Source of the DNA: a virus
DNA length: 60,905 bases
Virus record (IMG/VR): IMGVR_UViG_3300031616_000005
Location: 1-60,905 of that record
Reading direction: 5' to 3' (one strand)
The notes beneath the pieces are model-generated. The model was not told where the DNA came from. It saw only the letters and a list, made by a program, of their open reading frames with translations, and did no database searches. This document shows, one piece after another, positions 30,501-38,024 of the stretch. The position numbers and the translations under genes were made by a program. The stretch's first letter is position 1, and the number at the start of each line of letters is the position of its first letter.

Positions 30501-32240
30501 TCGATCATCTCGGTGTCGCACCCGTCGGCGCACGACGCGATCATGGTCAAGTTCAACCCGTCGTATGTCCCGTCGAACAACATCAAGCCGACCAACGTCT
30601 CCGGCAACGTCGACCCGGCGCTCAAGGACGCCGTGGAGACGCTGTACGGCGTACACCCACAGTCGGGGACCGCCGCGCACCAGCTGAAGGTCTACGGCGC
30701 GCTCAAGAAGCAGCACTTCGACCAGCTCAACTCCGACGAGCAGTCCACGCTACTGGGCGACCTGTCGTACATCGCGACCACGTCCAAGTCTCAGTCGAGC
30801 AAGGACCGCGCCGAGCGGTTGATCAACAACTTCACACCGCCGGGCACCCCGTACGGTCAGCCCAACGTGCAGGCCGCCATCCCGCCGTCCAACGCGGTCG
30901 CCGGACAGGTCCGCGACCCCAACCCGGCCGGCAAGACCGGTCTCCTCGTCCAGTCCAAGGACAAGGGCCTGTCCGGGGATGGCTGGACCACCACCCCGAG
31001 TGGAAAGCGTGTGTGGGGCAAGTACGGCGCCTCCGGCGTGCTCCTGCGCCACGTCGGCCCGGACGGCAAAGAGCGCTTCCTGATGGTCCAGCGTGGCCCG
31101 GCCATCAGCGACCCCGGCAAGTGGCAGTTCCCCGGTGGCGCGATCGACTCCAAGGAGACCGCGTACACCGGCGGTACCCGCGAAGTCATCGAAGAACTGG
31201 GCTTCAAGGATGGTGCCCTCGACAACGCGGCCGTCCACGGCCACCACGAGGCGGGCCTCCCGGGCTCCACCTGGAAGTACACGAGCATTGCGGCCACCGT
31301 CCCGCACCAGCTCGTGCCCGACCTCAGCGACCCCCACGCCCGCGCCGAGACCTCCGACGCGAAGTGGATGACGCGCGAAGAGATCGCGAAGCTCGACACC
31401 AACGGCAAGCTCCTGGCCCCGCTCGCGGGCGGCAAGCTGGAGCAGAACGTCCTGAGCCTGTTCCCGCCACACGCCCAGACCGTGGGCCGTCCGGCGCCGC
31501 GCACGAGCCGCCCAGGCCGGCTCAGCGGGACGCCGAGCATCGCCAACGTGGTCCCGAGCAAGCCGCACAAGCAGACCCGCGCCAAGAACCTGATCAAGGA
31601 CACGCAGGCCGAGAAGGATCTCAGCGGCCAGATCAAGACGCTACGCAAGCAGTACGCCGGCAAGACGGCGGACGACCGGCTCGCCGCCATCGGCTCCCTC
31701 CAGGGCTTCGACGAGACGCCCACCGTGCTGCCGAAGCACGAGGTGGACCGGCTCCTCGCGAGCGGCGACTACGTGGAGGCGTGGCGCGGCGTGTACGGCG
31801 GCGGCGGCAAGTCGGCGGCCCAGATCAACGAGGAGATGCGCAGCGGCCCCGCGTACTACGGGACCGGCATCTTCGGCAACGGGTACTACCTGGCAACCAG
31901 CAAGAGCGTTGCCCAGCAGTACGCGGACGGCTCGAAAAACTCGGTGGTCCGCATCCTCATCCCCAAGGACGCGGTCACCGTCGACCACGGCGCGGCGCTC
32001 GACGGCGCCAAGAAGTCCTATTCGTCGGTGCCGTACCGGTATCAGGCGCGGCACACCACCGGCCAGGGCTCCCTCCACGACGAGGGCCGTTGGGCGGCGG
32101 CGGCCGGCAAGGACGGCATCGTCATCGATCAGTACTCCCGCAGCCCCGGCGGCGGCGCGTCGCACGTCGCGAGCCGTGGCAAGCCCGCCTACAACTGGCT
32201 CAACCGCTCCGTGCTCATCCTCCAGGAGGCCGACAAGTGA
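27513..32240 (+). CDS. Giant virion protein: helical repeats, Nudix and ADP-ribosyltransferase-like domains
   Basis: 1575 residues. N-terminal ~110 residues hold a Cys/His patch (CHISAFCRNPLHPGPCKGWKH). Residues ~370-1110 contain about seven divergent repeats of 60-100 residues with a shared core (DRL..Y..LT...FDALP...), e.g. near 500, 800, 890 and 970. Residues ~1165-1330 are a Nudix domain with an exact box, GGAIDSKE then REVIEELGF. Residues ~1410-1575 look like an ADP-ribosyltransferase: YVEAWRGVYG (NAD-binding Arg), YYGTGIFGNGYYLATSK, and YNWLNRSVLIL at the end. It is coupled to the MuF gene. Delivery into the host with the DNA is inferred from related polyvalent phage proteins. Confidence 0.75.
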   Translation: MNATIGLLAYGLRPSPLAEEAPTWLLAAGAYGSMSWDLQMQAAHAGCHISAFCRNPLHPGPCKGWKHHLGLVSPGALHALEKVRHDKLEERRKAKVDALTKAGHPVPKKLLTPIVYDPAKNKHIGPNSGPAVTPGSPNLTPAAAKKAVAAVPTANDLRNKVNTRRAALPTPNAPAAAAPGTPAVPNAPAAPGALPQHTPEQLAAAYSIGLLMHVGVPQQQAEAERGALERQFAQAIANPDPKDLQGMANQFTSKLIAKAEKDSGKKLYSGHSTVSQAMNEELVRKFKGDHAAPTPVTDAILKGDTDTAHTEALNVKKGALQAKKSISAAKGAATRAANKQAAAVPAAPLPSGTPAHVQNAVAIAHRSGPRAGVAKVQLDAYNNLTKAEFDALPDATKKRIADDLKAAHGKFLDPSKKRSVEHTMGRLGVGPHPAPSATPGGVTPSTPAPARSPIGVPHGPGAPAAPSAPAPKVTPPSSGGFTPADIGTMKHLGKKHSDRLADFESLTHGQLTGLSDQQRAALHGDLMNISARSPSADHRKRAQQMVDRLNAAQPTTPASQGAAVKAANAQGFADKLDAIRAETDPRKIASALTAARYAATEPDHKKALDELAGEVAGNGSHPAWLRAHAYMINDDNRTALPKSADLSMAIHTASKAPSSNGRIFATTHDLENLLAPDRKELDRLPPVLRDAIQARRTEALKDTFDPVHGATLQARESALVTVFGDPQGKHDMTRYEALTPEGRKVVDEGLTQHVVNKWNGSTGNDASRASAWQSVDDNLKGRSYSGVQQDAIKAAQATHLPADQRLSDFKKLTASDYQALPDAHKSAISMPILTWAGSSPDPTVKRDSMHTLAKLSGLYPDYALDRHQNAVLAATVDRPFLSPKDRLDRYYRLTAADYGFLKKDDQGVIARDMQSLADDRSGGLSLEERHDMQYHHDTITPGGVGRYTPEQRKAITFSDPGVSKDVGDRLSAYGQLNKGTFDALPVAYQDAIMHDMSIISVSHPSAHDAIMVKFNPSYVPSNNIKPTNVSGNVDPALKDAVETLYGVHPQSGTAAHQLKVYGALKKQHFDQLNSDEQSTLLGDLSYIATTSKSQSSKDRAERLINNFTPPGTPYGQPNVQAAIPPSNAVAGQVRDPNPAGKTGLLVQSKDKGLSGDGWTTTPSGKRVWGKYGASGVLLRHVGPDGKERFLMVQRGPAISDPGKWQFPGGAIDSKETAYTGGTREVIEELGFKDGALDNAAVHGHHEAGLPGSTWKYTSIAATVPHQLVPDLSDPHARAETSDAKWMTREEIAKLDTNGKLLAPLAGGKLEQNVLSLFPPHAQTVGRPAPRTSRPGRLSGTPSIANVVPSKPHKQTRAKNLIKDTQAEKDLSGQIKTLRKQYAGKTADDRLAAIGSLQGFDETPTVLPKHEVDRLLASGDYVEAWRGVYGGGGKSAAQINEEMRSGPAYYGTGIFGNGYYLATSKSVAQQYADGSKNSVVRILIPKDAVTVDHGAALDGAKKSYSSVPYRYQARHTTGQGSLHDEGRWAAAAGKDGIVIDQYSRSPGGGASHVASRGKPAYNWLNRSVLILQEADK

Positions 32241-32473
32241 CCAGCGCCGACATGCAGCTGACGCAGCGGCTCACCGCCGCGCTGGGCGGCCACGACGTCG
32301 ACCCCAACGTCAAGGACCGCATCCAGCGTGCTTACCTGGAGGTGGACGGCACCGGGCTCGGGTTCGACGGCCTTCCGCAGGACATCCAGGACGCGGTCAA
32401 GGAGATCGAGGCCAGCCCCGCCCAATCGTGGGAGGATCCATCCGAAGTGCCCGACGACATTTACGAGAGCTGA
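32237..32473 (+). CDS. 78-residue hypothetical protein
   Basis: GTG overlaps the stop of the giant protein (GTGA). Helical and acidic, ending VPDDIYES. Could be a partner or inhibitor of the upstream enzyme, since toxin-immunity pairs are often so placed; no sequence proof. Confidence 0.5.
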   Translation: MTSADMQLTQRLTAALGGHDVDPNVKDRIQRAYLEVDGTGLGFDGLPQDIQDAVKEIEASPAQSWEDPSEVPDDIYES

Positions 32474-32485
32474 GAGGTGGCCGAC

Positions 32486-34270
32486 ATGCCCGACGACGCT
32501 GAAGACTGCGGATGCGACGGCTCCGAGGAGTTCGCCTCGGCGGCCCTCGCCGACCTCGACGAGAACGAGCCGGACCTCCACCCGGACCCGCGCGGCAACA
32601 GCGTGCGGCAGTGGGCCGGGCTGATCGCGCCCTACGGCGTGCCTACCGGTGACGGCCGGCGGTTCGCGGCCGGCGCGCTCACCTCGCGGGACCTGCCGGC
32701 GCCGGTGAAGTGGCAGCGCACTGACAGCGCGGGCCACTCGACCAGCGTGGTCGTCGGGCGCATCGACGCCCTGCACTACGGGACCGACGGCGTGGAAGGC
32801 CGGGGCATCTTCTTCACCCCCGACCCGGCCGTGCTCCCCCGGCTGGCCGAGGACGCGGCCGAGGCGTACCAGCTGACCAAGGACAAGGTCATTGGTCCGT
32901 CCGTCGACCTCGACGACATGGAGTTCCACCCGCTCGGCGACCCGGAGGACTTCGCGGCCGAGAACGGCAAGCGGCCGGACATCGAGGTCACCAAGGGACG
33001 CATTTCGGCCATCACGCTCGTGCCGATCCCGGCGTTCGCCGAGGCGCGGCCGTTCGCCCTGACCGATGTCGACGCCGACCAGTACGCGACCGAAACGGCC
33101 CTGACGGCGGCCGGCGTCCGCAACGGCATGGAGATGTACGCCGTGGCGCCCGACGATCACGGCTGGGACGTCTCGACGTGGCTGCTCGACGGGGACACCT
33201 CCGGCGCGCTCTACTCCGACGGGGACACCGCGCTGTTCCCGGTCGCGCAGCTCATCGATGGCCAGCTGGCCATTGTGCCCAGCGCGGTTGCCGACGCGAT
33301 TTCGGTCCTTGCGTTCAACTCCGAGGCCGTCGAGCTGGACGACTCGACCAAGGACGTCCTGCGGGCCCGCCTCGGCGACCTGGCGGCGGCGTGCGACCTG
33401 CCCGCCCCGCCATGGGAAAGTCAGGAAGTGCTGGTGGCATCGGCGGCGGCGCGCACGAAGCTGCCGGCGGCGGCCTTCACCGACCCGCAGTTGACCGGGC
33501 CGACCCCGCCGCAGTTCCAGGACATGGGCGGCCAGACGCGCACCTTCGGCCACATCGCGACCTGGAAGACCTGCCACATTGGCTTCCAGGACCGTTGTGT
33601 CACCGCGCCGAAGTCCCGCTCCGGTTACAGCTACTTCCACGTGGGCAGCGTCGAGACCGATAAGGGCCGGCTGCCGGCGGGCAAGCTCACCCTGGGCGGC
33701 GGCCACGCGGACACCCGTGCTGGCTTCCAGGCGGCCGTGGCCCATTACGACGACACGGGCGCGGCGGTCGCCGACGTCGTGATCGGCGAGGACAAGCACG
33801 GCATCTGGTACTCCGGCATCGTGCGGCCCGGCCTGTCCCAGGCCCAGCTGGACGAGTTCGCGGCGTCCCCGCTGTCCGGTGACTGGCGGCGGGTCGGCGG
33901 TCAGCTGGAACTGGTGGCGGCGCTCGCGGTCAACACGCCCGGCTTCCCCATCCCGCAGGTGCGCGAGGACAACGCGGGCGCCTTTGCCCTCGTCGCGGCC
34001 GGCATGGTCGCCGACCCGGACCACGACGCCAAGATGCTCAAGATGATGAAGGCCAAGAAGAAGAAGGGCATGATCGTCACCGACCCGGACAAGGACGGCG
34101 ACGACGACGGCGGTTACAGCCTGGAGGACGTGGCGGACGCGGTCTTCGCCCGGTTCCGGGCCGAGGAGCGCAGCCAGCAGGAAACGGCGGCCCTGGCGGC
34201 TACGCTGGAAGGCGATCTCAGCGAACTGGACCGGATGGAAGCGGCCCAGTTCGCGAGCGTCTTCGAGTAG
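32486..34270 (+). CDS. Capsid maturation protease-like protein
   Basis: 594 residues from ATG 32486 (GAGAGG 8 bases upstream; GTG 32477 less likely). Residues ~40-195 fit a phage prohead protease of actinophages: PAPVKWQRTDS, VVGRIDALHYG, KVIGPSVDL, and RISAITLVPIPAFAEARPF. A second domain (~340-490) begins TRTFGHIATWKTCHIGF and is typical of the long actinophage version. A Lys-rich patch (~525-540) precedes an acidic end. It would cleave scaffold and capsid delta domains. Confidence 0.8.
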   Translation: MPDDAEDCGCDGSEEFASAALADLDENEPDLHPDPRGNSVRQWAGLIAPYGVPTGDGRRFAAGALTSRDLPAPVKWQRTDSAGHSTSVVVGRIDALHYGTDGVEGRGIFFTPDPAVLPRLAEDAAEAYQLTKDKVIGPSVDLDDMEFHPLGDPEDFAAENGKRPDIEVTKGRISAITLVPIPAFAEARPFALTDVDADQYATETALTAAGVRNGMEMYAVAPDDHGWDVSTWLLDGDTSGALYSDGDTALFPVAQLIDGQLAIVPSAVADAISVLAFNSEAVELDDSTKDVLRARLGDLAAACDLPAPPWESQEVLVASAAARTKLPAAAFTDPQLTGPTPPQFQDMGGQTRTFGHIATWKTCHIGFQDRCVTAPKSRSGYSYFHVGSVETDKGRLPAGKLTLGGGHADTRAGFQAAVAHYDDTGAAVADVVIGEDKHGIWYSGIVRPGLSQAQLDEFAASPLSGDWRRVGGQLELVAALAVNTPGFPIPQVREDNAGAFALVAAGMVADPDHDAKMLKMMKAKKKKGMIVTDPDKDGDDDGGYSLEDVADAVFARFRAEERSQQETAALAATLEGDLSELDRMEAAQFASVFE

Positions 34271-34279
34271 GGAGAGACG

Positions 34280-34465
34280 ATGGCGTGCTCATGCCAGGGC
34301 GGCAACACCGGCCAGTTTGAGGTGGTGCTCGCCGAGGGCACCGTGCCGGCGCAGGTTGCCGGCCAGTCCAACAGCTTCGCGACCGCACATGCCGCGCAGA
34401 CGGCGCTGAACGCGTCTGGTGCGGGTGGATACGTCCGTGCTATGCGCCAGGCCGCGCGGGTCTGA
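34280..34465 (+). CDS. Small conserved head-region protein
   Basis: 61 residues. Starts MACSCQGGNTGQFEVVL, like short proteins found after the capsid protease in many actinophages. GGGAGAG upstream. Role unknown. Last plus-strand gene before the minus-strand island. Confidence 0.65.
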   Translation: MACSCQGGNTGQFEVVLAEGTVPAQVAGQSNSFATAHAAQTALNASGAGGYVRAMRQAARV

Positions 34466-34474
34466 CGTACGACG

Positions 34475-34505
34475 AAGGCCCGGCCCCCTCGCGGGTCCGG
34501 GCCTT
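34475..34505. terminator. Terminator between convergent genes
   Basis: AAGGCCCGG (34475-34483) and CCGGGCCTT (34497-34505), a 9-bp stem between the plus-strand head gene and the minus-strand island. Confidence 0.65.
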
Positions 34506-34519
34506 CCGTGTGTCGCGGG

Positions 34520-34783
34520 TCAGGACTGGCGGCAGCGGCTCGTGTGGTGGCGGAAGTGGCCGCCGCAGCACGGCTGACGGAACCGGTCCATCTCCGGGTC
34601 GTCCTTCATCAGCGTGATCGTGGTCGGCTCCAAGCCAGCGACCGGCGCGTCCCAGCGGGGGTCGCCGTCAAACTCGTGGTCCCACACCGTGTCATCCGCG
34701 TAAAAGTCCTCGCGGCTCGCATAGCGGAAAGTGGGCTCGAAAACGTCGGCCGGGTCAAACGCTGACTTCGTGAATTCCTGCAT
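34520..34783 (-). CDS. 87-residue protein with C-terminal Cys/His cluster
   Basis: ATG 34783 with GAGGGAG upstream. Acidic, aromatic N-terminal part (PTFRYASREDFYADD) and a terminal CCGGHFRHHTSRC that may bind zinc. Directly under promoter-operator copy 9. Last gene of the island in transcription order. Confidence 0.6.
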   Translation of the reverse strand: MQEFTKSAFDPADVFEPTFRYASREDFYADDTVWDHEFDGDPRWDAPVAGLEPTTITLMKDDPEMDRFRQPCCGGHFRHHTSRCRQS

Positions 34784-34799
34784 GTCCGCTCCCTCATCG

Positions 34800-34846
34800 C
34801 TGTGTATGGGAGAAGCATACATGGACTTGACATAGGCGTCAAGTCC
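34800..34846 (-). promoter_or_regulatory. Promoter-operator copy 9 with second palindrome
   Basis: Minus strand: -35 TTGACG, 17-base spacer, -10 TATGCT. Operator CTGTGTATG, 7 bases, CATACATGG (34800-34824). A second palindrome, GGACTTGAC-N6-GTCAAGTCC (34823-34846), perfectly covers the -35. Confidence 0.7.
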
Positions 34847-34944
34847 TACCGGGGCCACCTGGGCAGCCACAGGAACAGCATTACCACGGCGGCGGAAAGC
34901 CCCACGGTCAGGCCGATCACGGTACCCACGATGAGCCAGGTCAT
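34846..34944 (-). CDS. 32-residue membrane protein
   Basis: ATG 34944 overlaps the stop of the upstream minus-strand gene (ATGA). One helix (~4-27), ends RWPR. It ends at the palindrome of promoter copy 9. Confidence 0.5.
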   Translation of the reverse strand: MTWLIVGTVIGLTVGLSAAVVMLFLWLPRWPR

Positions 34945-35546
34945 GAAGGGATGCCCTTCTTGCCATGTTCGGTCGGCCATTCGCCGGTGGCTATCTTGTG
35001 ATAGTCCGCGCACAAGCCACCAGGGCTTTTGTGGACGTACTTGCGCAACTCGGCAATGCACCGCTTCATGCTGTCGTGGGTGCCCCAGCCGATCTTCGCG
35101 GCGCCTTTGCCGTGCGTCCAGTACTCCGCGAGATGCGCGGCTCCGGGCTTGGCGAGCCCCACGCCGTGCAGATCGGCGCCCCACGTCCCGATCGTCTCCA
35201 AGCCGTCGTCACGGGCCATCCGGTCGGCGATCGTGTCCCAGAAGGCATACGCGGCCCGTCGTGCGTCCCCGTCGAGCAGGTCCAGGGCGTACTGGCCGAA
35301 GTCGTCCGGGTCGTACGGCTCCAGCTCATAGATCGACCACGTGGCCGGCAGGGCGTCCGTGGCGTTCAGCTCGCGGGCGCGCTTGCGGATGTGGTTGCGG
35401 ATCTTCTCGTTCGACGCGTTACCCAGGCCGATCGTCTCGACCGCGTTGTGGAGGTCGGTCCGGTTGGCGATCGGGTACGACCCGTCGGGCAGGGCCTCGC
35501 CCTTCGCGGCCAGGTCGCGGCGCTGCGCGGCGGTGTACTTGGTCAC
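34941..35546 (-). CDS. Protein with a phage head-type N-terminal domain
   Basis: 201 residues from GTG 35546. Residues 1-70 (YTAAQRRDLAAKGEALPDGS, YPIANRTDLHNAVETIGLGN) match the DUF6582-like module usually found at the C-terminus of phage head proteins. The rest is alpha/beta with WGADLHGVG and KRCIAELRKY. Its placement in an island inside the head operon supports a virion or assembly link, but on the opposite strand. Function unknown. Confidence 0.5.
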   Translation of the reverse strand: MTKYTAAQRRDLAAKGEALPDGSYPIANRTDLHNAVETIGLGNASNEKIRNHIRKRARELNATDALPATWSIYELEPYDPDDFGQYALDLLDGDARRAAYAFWDTIADRMARDDGLETIGTWGADLHGVGLAKPGAAHLAEYWTHGKGAAKIGWGTHDSMKRCIAELRKYVHKSPGGLCADYHKIATGEWPTEHGKKGIPS

Positions 35547-35567
35547 CTGGCCAGCGTAGACGCCAGA

Positions 35568-35594
35568 CGGCCCCGCCGGATGCCAGCGGGGCCG
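35568..35594 (-). terminator. GC hairpin between island genes
   Basis: CGGCCCCGC, 9-base loop, GCGGGGCCG. Lies just after the NADAR gene stop on the minus strand. Confidence 0.55.
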
Positions 35595-35607
35595 TCGCTT
35601 GCCGTGC

Positions 35608-36189
35608 TCACCGGTCCGGCGTGGCCGGACGGTAGCGGATGAAGTCGAGCGTCTCGGCGTAGTCGAACTTCCCGGCGCCGGCCAGCTCCGCGACCAACTC
35701 GGCGCGGCGGGCCATCAGCAACAACCCGAGCCAGTTCCGGCCCGGCGAGCTGGCCCAGGCCGCCCCCGGGTGCTCCTCGTCCTTCGGCAGTGCCACGCCC
35801 CACACCTTGTCACCCCAGTGGGTTCCCTCGATGAGGAGCGCGTCCTCCGTCGCGAGCAGTCGGAGACCCTCCTCGCGGGCCAGGGTGAACTTCAAGCCCA
35901 GCGTGACCCGCATGACGTCGTACTTCACCCGCTCCCAGTCCGGGCGGATCCGCAGCAGGTGCCGGCCGTTCGCCTTGGCCTCGCCCGGGGTGGCGCTCGC
36001 CAGGATCTTCCGGAAGTCGACACCGGTGCGCGCCTTCATCGCCTGGAAGAAGTGCTCCCCCGTGAGCGCGACGACGCCGGCCAGGTGGAAGTGGATCGGC
36101 TCGCCCACGTAGAAGTTGCTCAGGACGCGCCACTCGTTGTCCGGCGCCTCGAAGTCGTCGAACCAGCTGATCACGTTCGGGACGCCCAT
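35608..36189 (-). CDS. NADAR/YbiA-type (DUF1768) protein
   Basis: 193 residues. Family signature: WRVLSNFYVGEPIHF (the LSNF motif) near residue 20, GEHFFQAMKA near 45, ILASATPGEAKANGR near 63, WERVKYDVMRVTLGLKF near 85, GTHWGDKVWGVAL near 122, NWLGLLLM near 152. Known members act on ADP-ribose-like N-glycosides: YbiA relatives in riboflavin-intermediate repair, others removing ADP-ribose from guanine in DNA. In a phage it could undo a host DNA-ADP-ribosylation defence or handle products of the ADP-ribosyltransferase-like protein at 27513. That link is inference. Confidence 0.85.
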   Translation of the reverse strand: MGVPNVISWFDDFEAPDNEWRVLSNFYVGEPIHFHLAGVVALTGEHFFQAMKARTGVDFRKILASATPGEAKANGRHLLRIRPDWERVKYDVMRVTLGLKFTLAREEGLRLLATEDALLIEGTHWGDKVWGVALPKDEEHPGAAWASSPGRNWLGLLLMARRAELVAELAGAGKFDYAETLDFIRYRPATPDR

Positions 36190-36190
36190 C

Positions 36191-36673
36191 TCAGCCCCCC
36201 AGTGGGTTCCTGGAGCGCATGGCGTGCGCCAGGCTGGCCGTGGTGATGCGTCGGTGGGTGGCGGTCTCCTCGGTCTCCACGGGCTCGCTCAGCTCGCCCT
36301 TGCGGACCATCAGAGAGATGTTGGACCGCGTGCAGCCCAGCGCGGCGGCGGCGCACTGCCACGGAACGCTGGCCGGCTCGCCGCAGCCCCAGAAGGCCAG
36401 CGCGCGGCCCAGCGGAGACTTCCACAGCGTCGGGTCCTCCAGGTCGCTCGGGTTGAGCAGGCCGTTCATCACGATGTGGGCGGCCGTCGTCGGGCCCATG
36501 TGGTACTCGTAGTGTCCGGCCAGCGTCTGGGCCAGGGCCTTCGCATCCCAGCCGTGCCACAACTCCAGCGCGGCCGTGATCTTCAGGCGCTCGATCAGGG
36601 CGCTGATCACGCCCTGGATCTGCCGCTCGATCGCGGGGTCCTCGATCAGGTGGACCTCTACTCGGGTGCTCAC
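36191..36673 (-). CDS. Helix-turn-helix protein
   Basis: 160 residues from GTG 36673 (GGAGAGAG upstream). Residues ~100-135 read PWQCAAAALGCTRSNISLMV, a helix-turn-helix. The N-terminal ~95 residues are helical (KITAALELWHGWDAKALAQT). Likely regulates the island; coupled by GTGA overlap to the upstream gene. Confidence 0.55.
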   Translation of the reverse strand: MSTRVEVHLIEDPAIERQIQGVISALIERLKITAALELWHGWDAKALAQTLAGHYEYHMGPTTAAHIVMNGLLNPSDLEDPTLWKSPLGRALAFWGCGEPASVPWQCAAAALGCTRSNISLMVRKGELSEPVETEETATHRRITTASLAHAMRSRNPLGG

Positions 36674-37002
36674 TGACTCTCTCCATCCAAGATCGTTGTT
36701 ACCGTGACCATGGTGGGCGCGATGCGCTCGCCGGTCAGCTGGGCCAGCTCGTCTGCCGGCAGGTGCGTCAGGCCGCACGGGTGTCCGGCGCCCCACGGCA
36801 CACAACAGACCGTGACGTCCAACTCCGCGTAGTGGATCGTCCAGTCCTGCGCGAAGTGCAGGTACGGGGACCATCCACCCATGTCGGAGCGCATGAAGTG
36901 CCAGGCGCCCTCAGCGCGGTGGAGCTTCCCGACGCGCTGAATGCTGGTCAGGTGCGACCCCGTGAGGATGAGGTCGCCCACCTGCGGTTTACGCCAGGTC
37001 AC
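36670..37002 (-). CDS. 110-residue beta-rich hypothetical protein
   Basis: GTG 37002. Opens WRKPQVGDLILTGSHLTSIQ, barrel-like, with two adjacent Cys (VTVCCVPWG) and CGLTHL. Coupled to both neighbours by 4-base overlaps. Unknown function. Confidence 0.5.
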   Translation of the reverse strand: MTWRKPQVGDLILTGSHLTSIQRVGKLHRAEGAWHFMRSDMGGWSPYLHFAQDWTIHYAELDVTVCCVPWGAGHPCGLTHLPADELAQLTGERIAPTMVTVTTILDGESQ

Positions 37003-37457
37003 GACCCCACTCGCTTCCTGCTCCAACTGACCGTGGCGACGTGCGATCCGTCGGCGGTCAGTTCCGTGGCCCAGTACTCGAAAGCATCGTCTACGGGGCC
37101 CTTGCTCGTGGACATGCCCAGCTCTTCCAGGTCGCCCGCGCCGGTGCGCTGCCACACACCTACCTCGGTGGTCTCAAATTCCTGGAACACCTCGGCCAGC
37201 TCGGTCGCGGTCAGCACCTCCGGCGGGTTCGGCCCGGCGATGACGACGAACGCAGTGCCGTCCTTGCGGATCCCCTTGTCCCGGCGGACCAGGCGGCCCA
37301 CGACGTCGGTCAGGGCGTCGATGCGGGCCAGCAGCACGATCACACGGACCGCGCGGTCCTGCTGGAGGTTGGTCATCGCCGCACGCCGGCTGCGCTCCAG
37401 TTCGGCGCTGTCGTCGGCGATCATGCGGTCCAGGGTCTGGCGGAATCGAAGAATCAT
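36999..37457 (-). CDS. 152-residue hypothetical protein
   Basis: Helical N-terminal half (RFRQTLDRMIADDSAELERS) and beta-rich C-terminal half. ATG 37457 with AGGGCAC-type weak ribosome-binding site. Coupled to the next gene. Unknown function. Confidence 0.5.
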   Translation of the reverse strand: MILRFRQTLDRMIADDSAELERSRRAAMTNLQQDRAVRVIVLLARIDALTDVVGRLVRRDKGIRKDGTAFVVIAGPNPPEVLTATELAEVFQEFETTEVGVWQRTGAGDLEELGMSTSKGPVDDAFEYWATELTADGSHVATVSWSRKRVGS

Positions 37458-37490
37458 GGCGTGCCCTTCTGTCGGTCTGGCCTTCCATTC

Positions 37491-37516
37491 CAGCCGCCGG
37501 ACCGGTCCGGCGGCTG
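37491..37516. terminator. Perfect 26-base palindrome
   Basis: CAGCCGCCGGACC followed directly by GGTCCGGCGGCTG. It lies 9 bases past the stop of the minus-strand gene at 37526, so a terminator is likely. Zero loop also allows dimeric protein binding. Confidence 0.55.
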
Positions 37517-37525
37517 TGACGGCGG

Positions 37526-38014
37526 TCAGACCGACGCCTCCAGCCGGCGGCGCTCCCGGACCTCGGCGAGCATGGCGTGCAGCTCGGCGGCGGTCAGCTC
37601 GACGAACGCGGCGTCACGGTCCCGGTAGGCCGGGCCGACCGTGAGGAACCCGAGGTCTTTCGCTTCCTGGGCGACCGCTCTCACGGCCTCCTCGCGCTCC
37701 TGGCGCTTGGTGCTCTCGGCCCTGGCGCGCTCGTTCTTGAGCCGCTGCATCTCGGCCCGCTTGGGCGCGACCTCGGCGTAAACGCCCTTCAGCTGGGCCC
37801 CGGTGACGTAGCGGTCGTACGTGCCCGCCTTGATGTGGATGTGCTTCCCGGTGGGGTGCCTGTGGGCGGAACCCCTCCAGTTGTCGCCGATGTAGTGCTC
37901 CAGGTCGACCACGGTGGCCCGGCATTCGGCAACGTCCTCCGTGAGGGCGCTCCACTGCCAGGAGTTCTCCACGTAGTAGACCTCCATACCGGCGGTCAGA
38001 TCGGTGCGCTTCAC
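37526..38014 (-). CDS. 162-residue protein with coiled coil
   Basis: GTG 38014 with GGGAGAGA upstream. Beta-rich start (DLTAGMEVYYVENSWQW), coiled coil at ~83-118 (RAEMQRLKNERARAEST). No family recognised. Follows the membrane gene at 38025 in the same operon. Confidence 0.55.
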   Translation of the reverse strand: MKRTDLTAGMEVYYVENSWQWSALTEDVAECRATVVDLEHYIGDNWRGSAHRHPTGKHIHIKAGTYDRYVTGAQLKGVYAEVAPKRAEMQRLKNERARAESTKRQEREEAVRAVAQEAKDLGFLTVGPAYRDRDAAFVELTAAELHAMLAEVRERRRLEASV

Positions 38015-38024
38015 TGTCTCTCCC

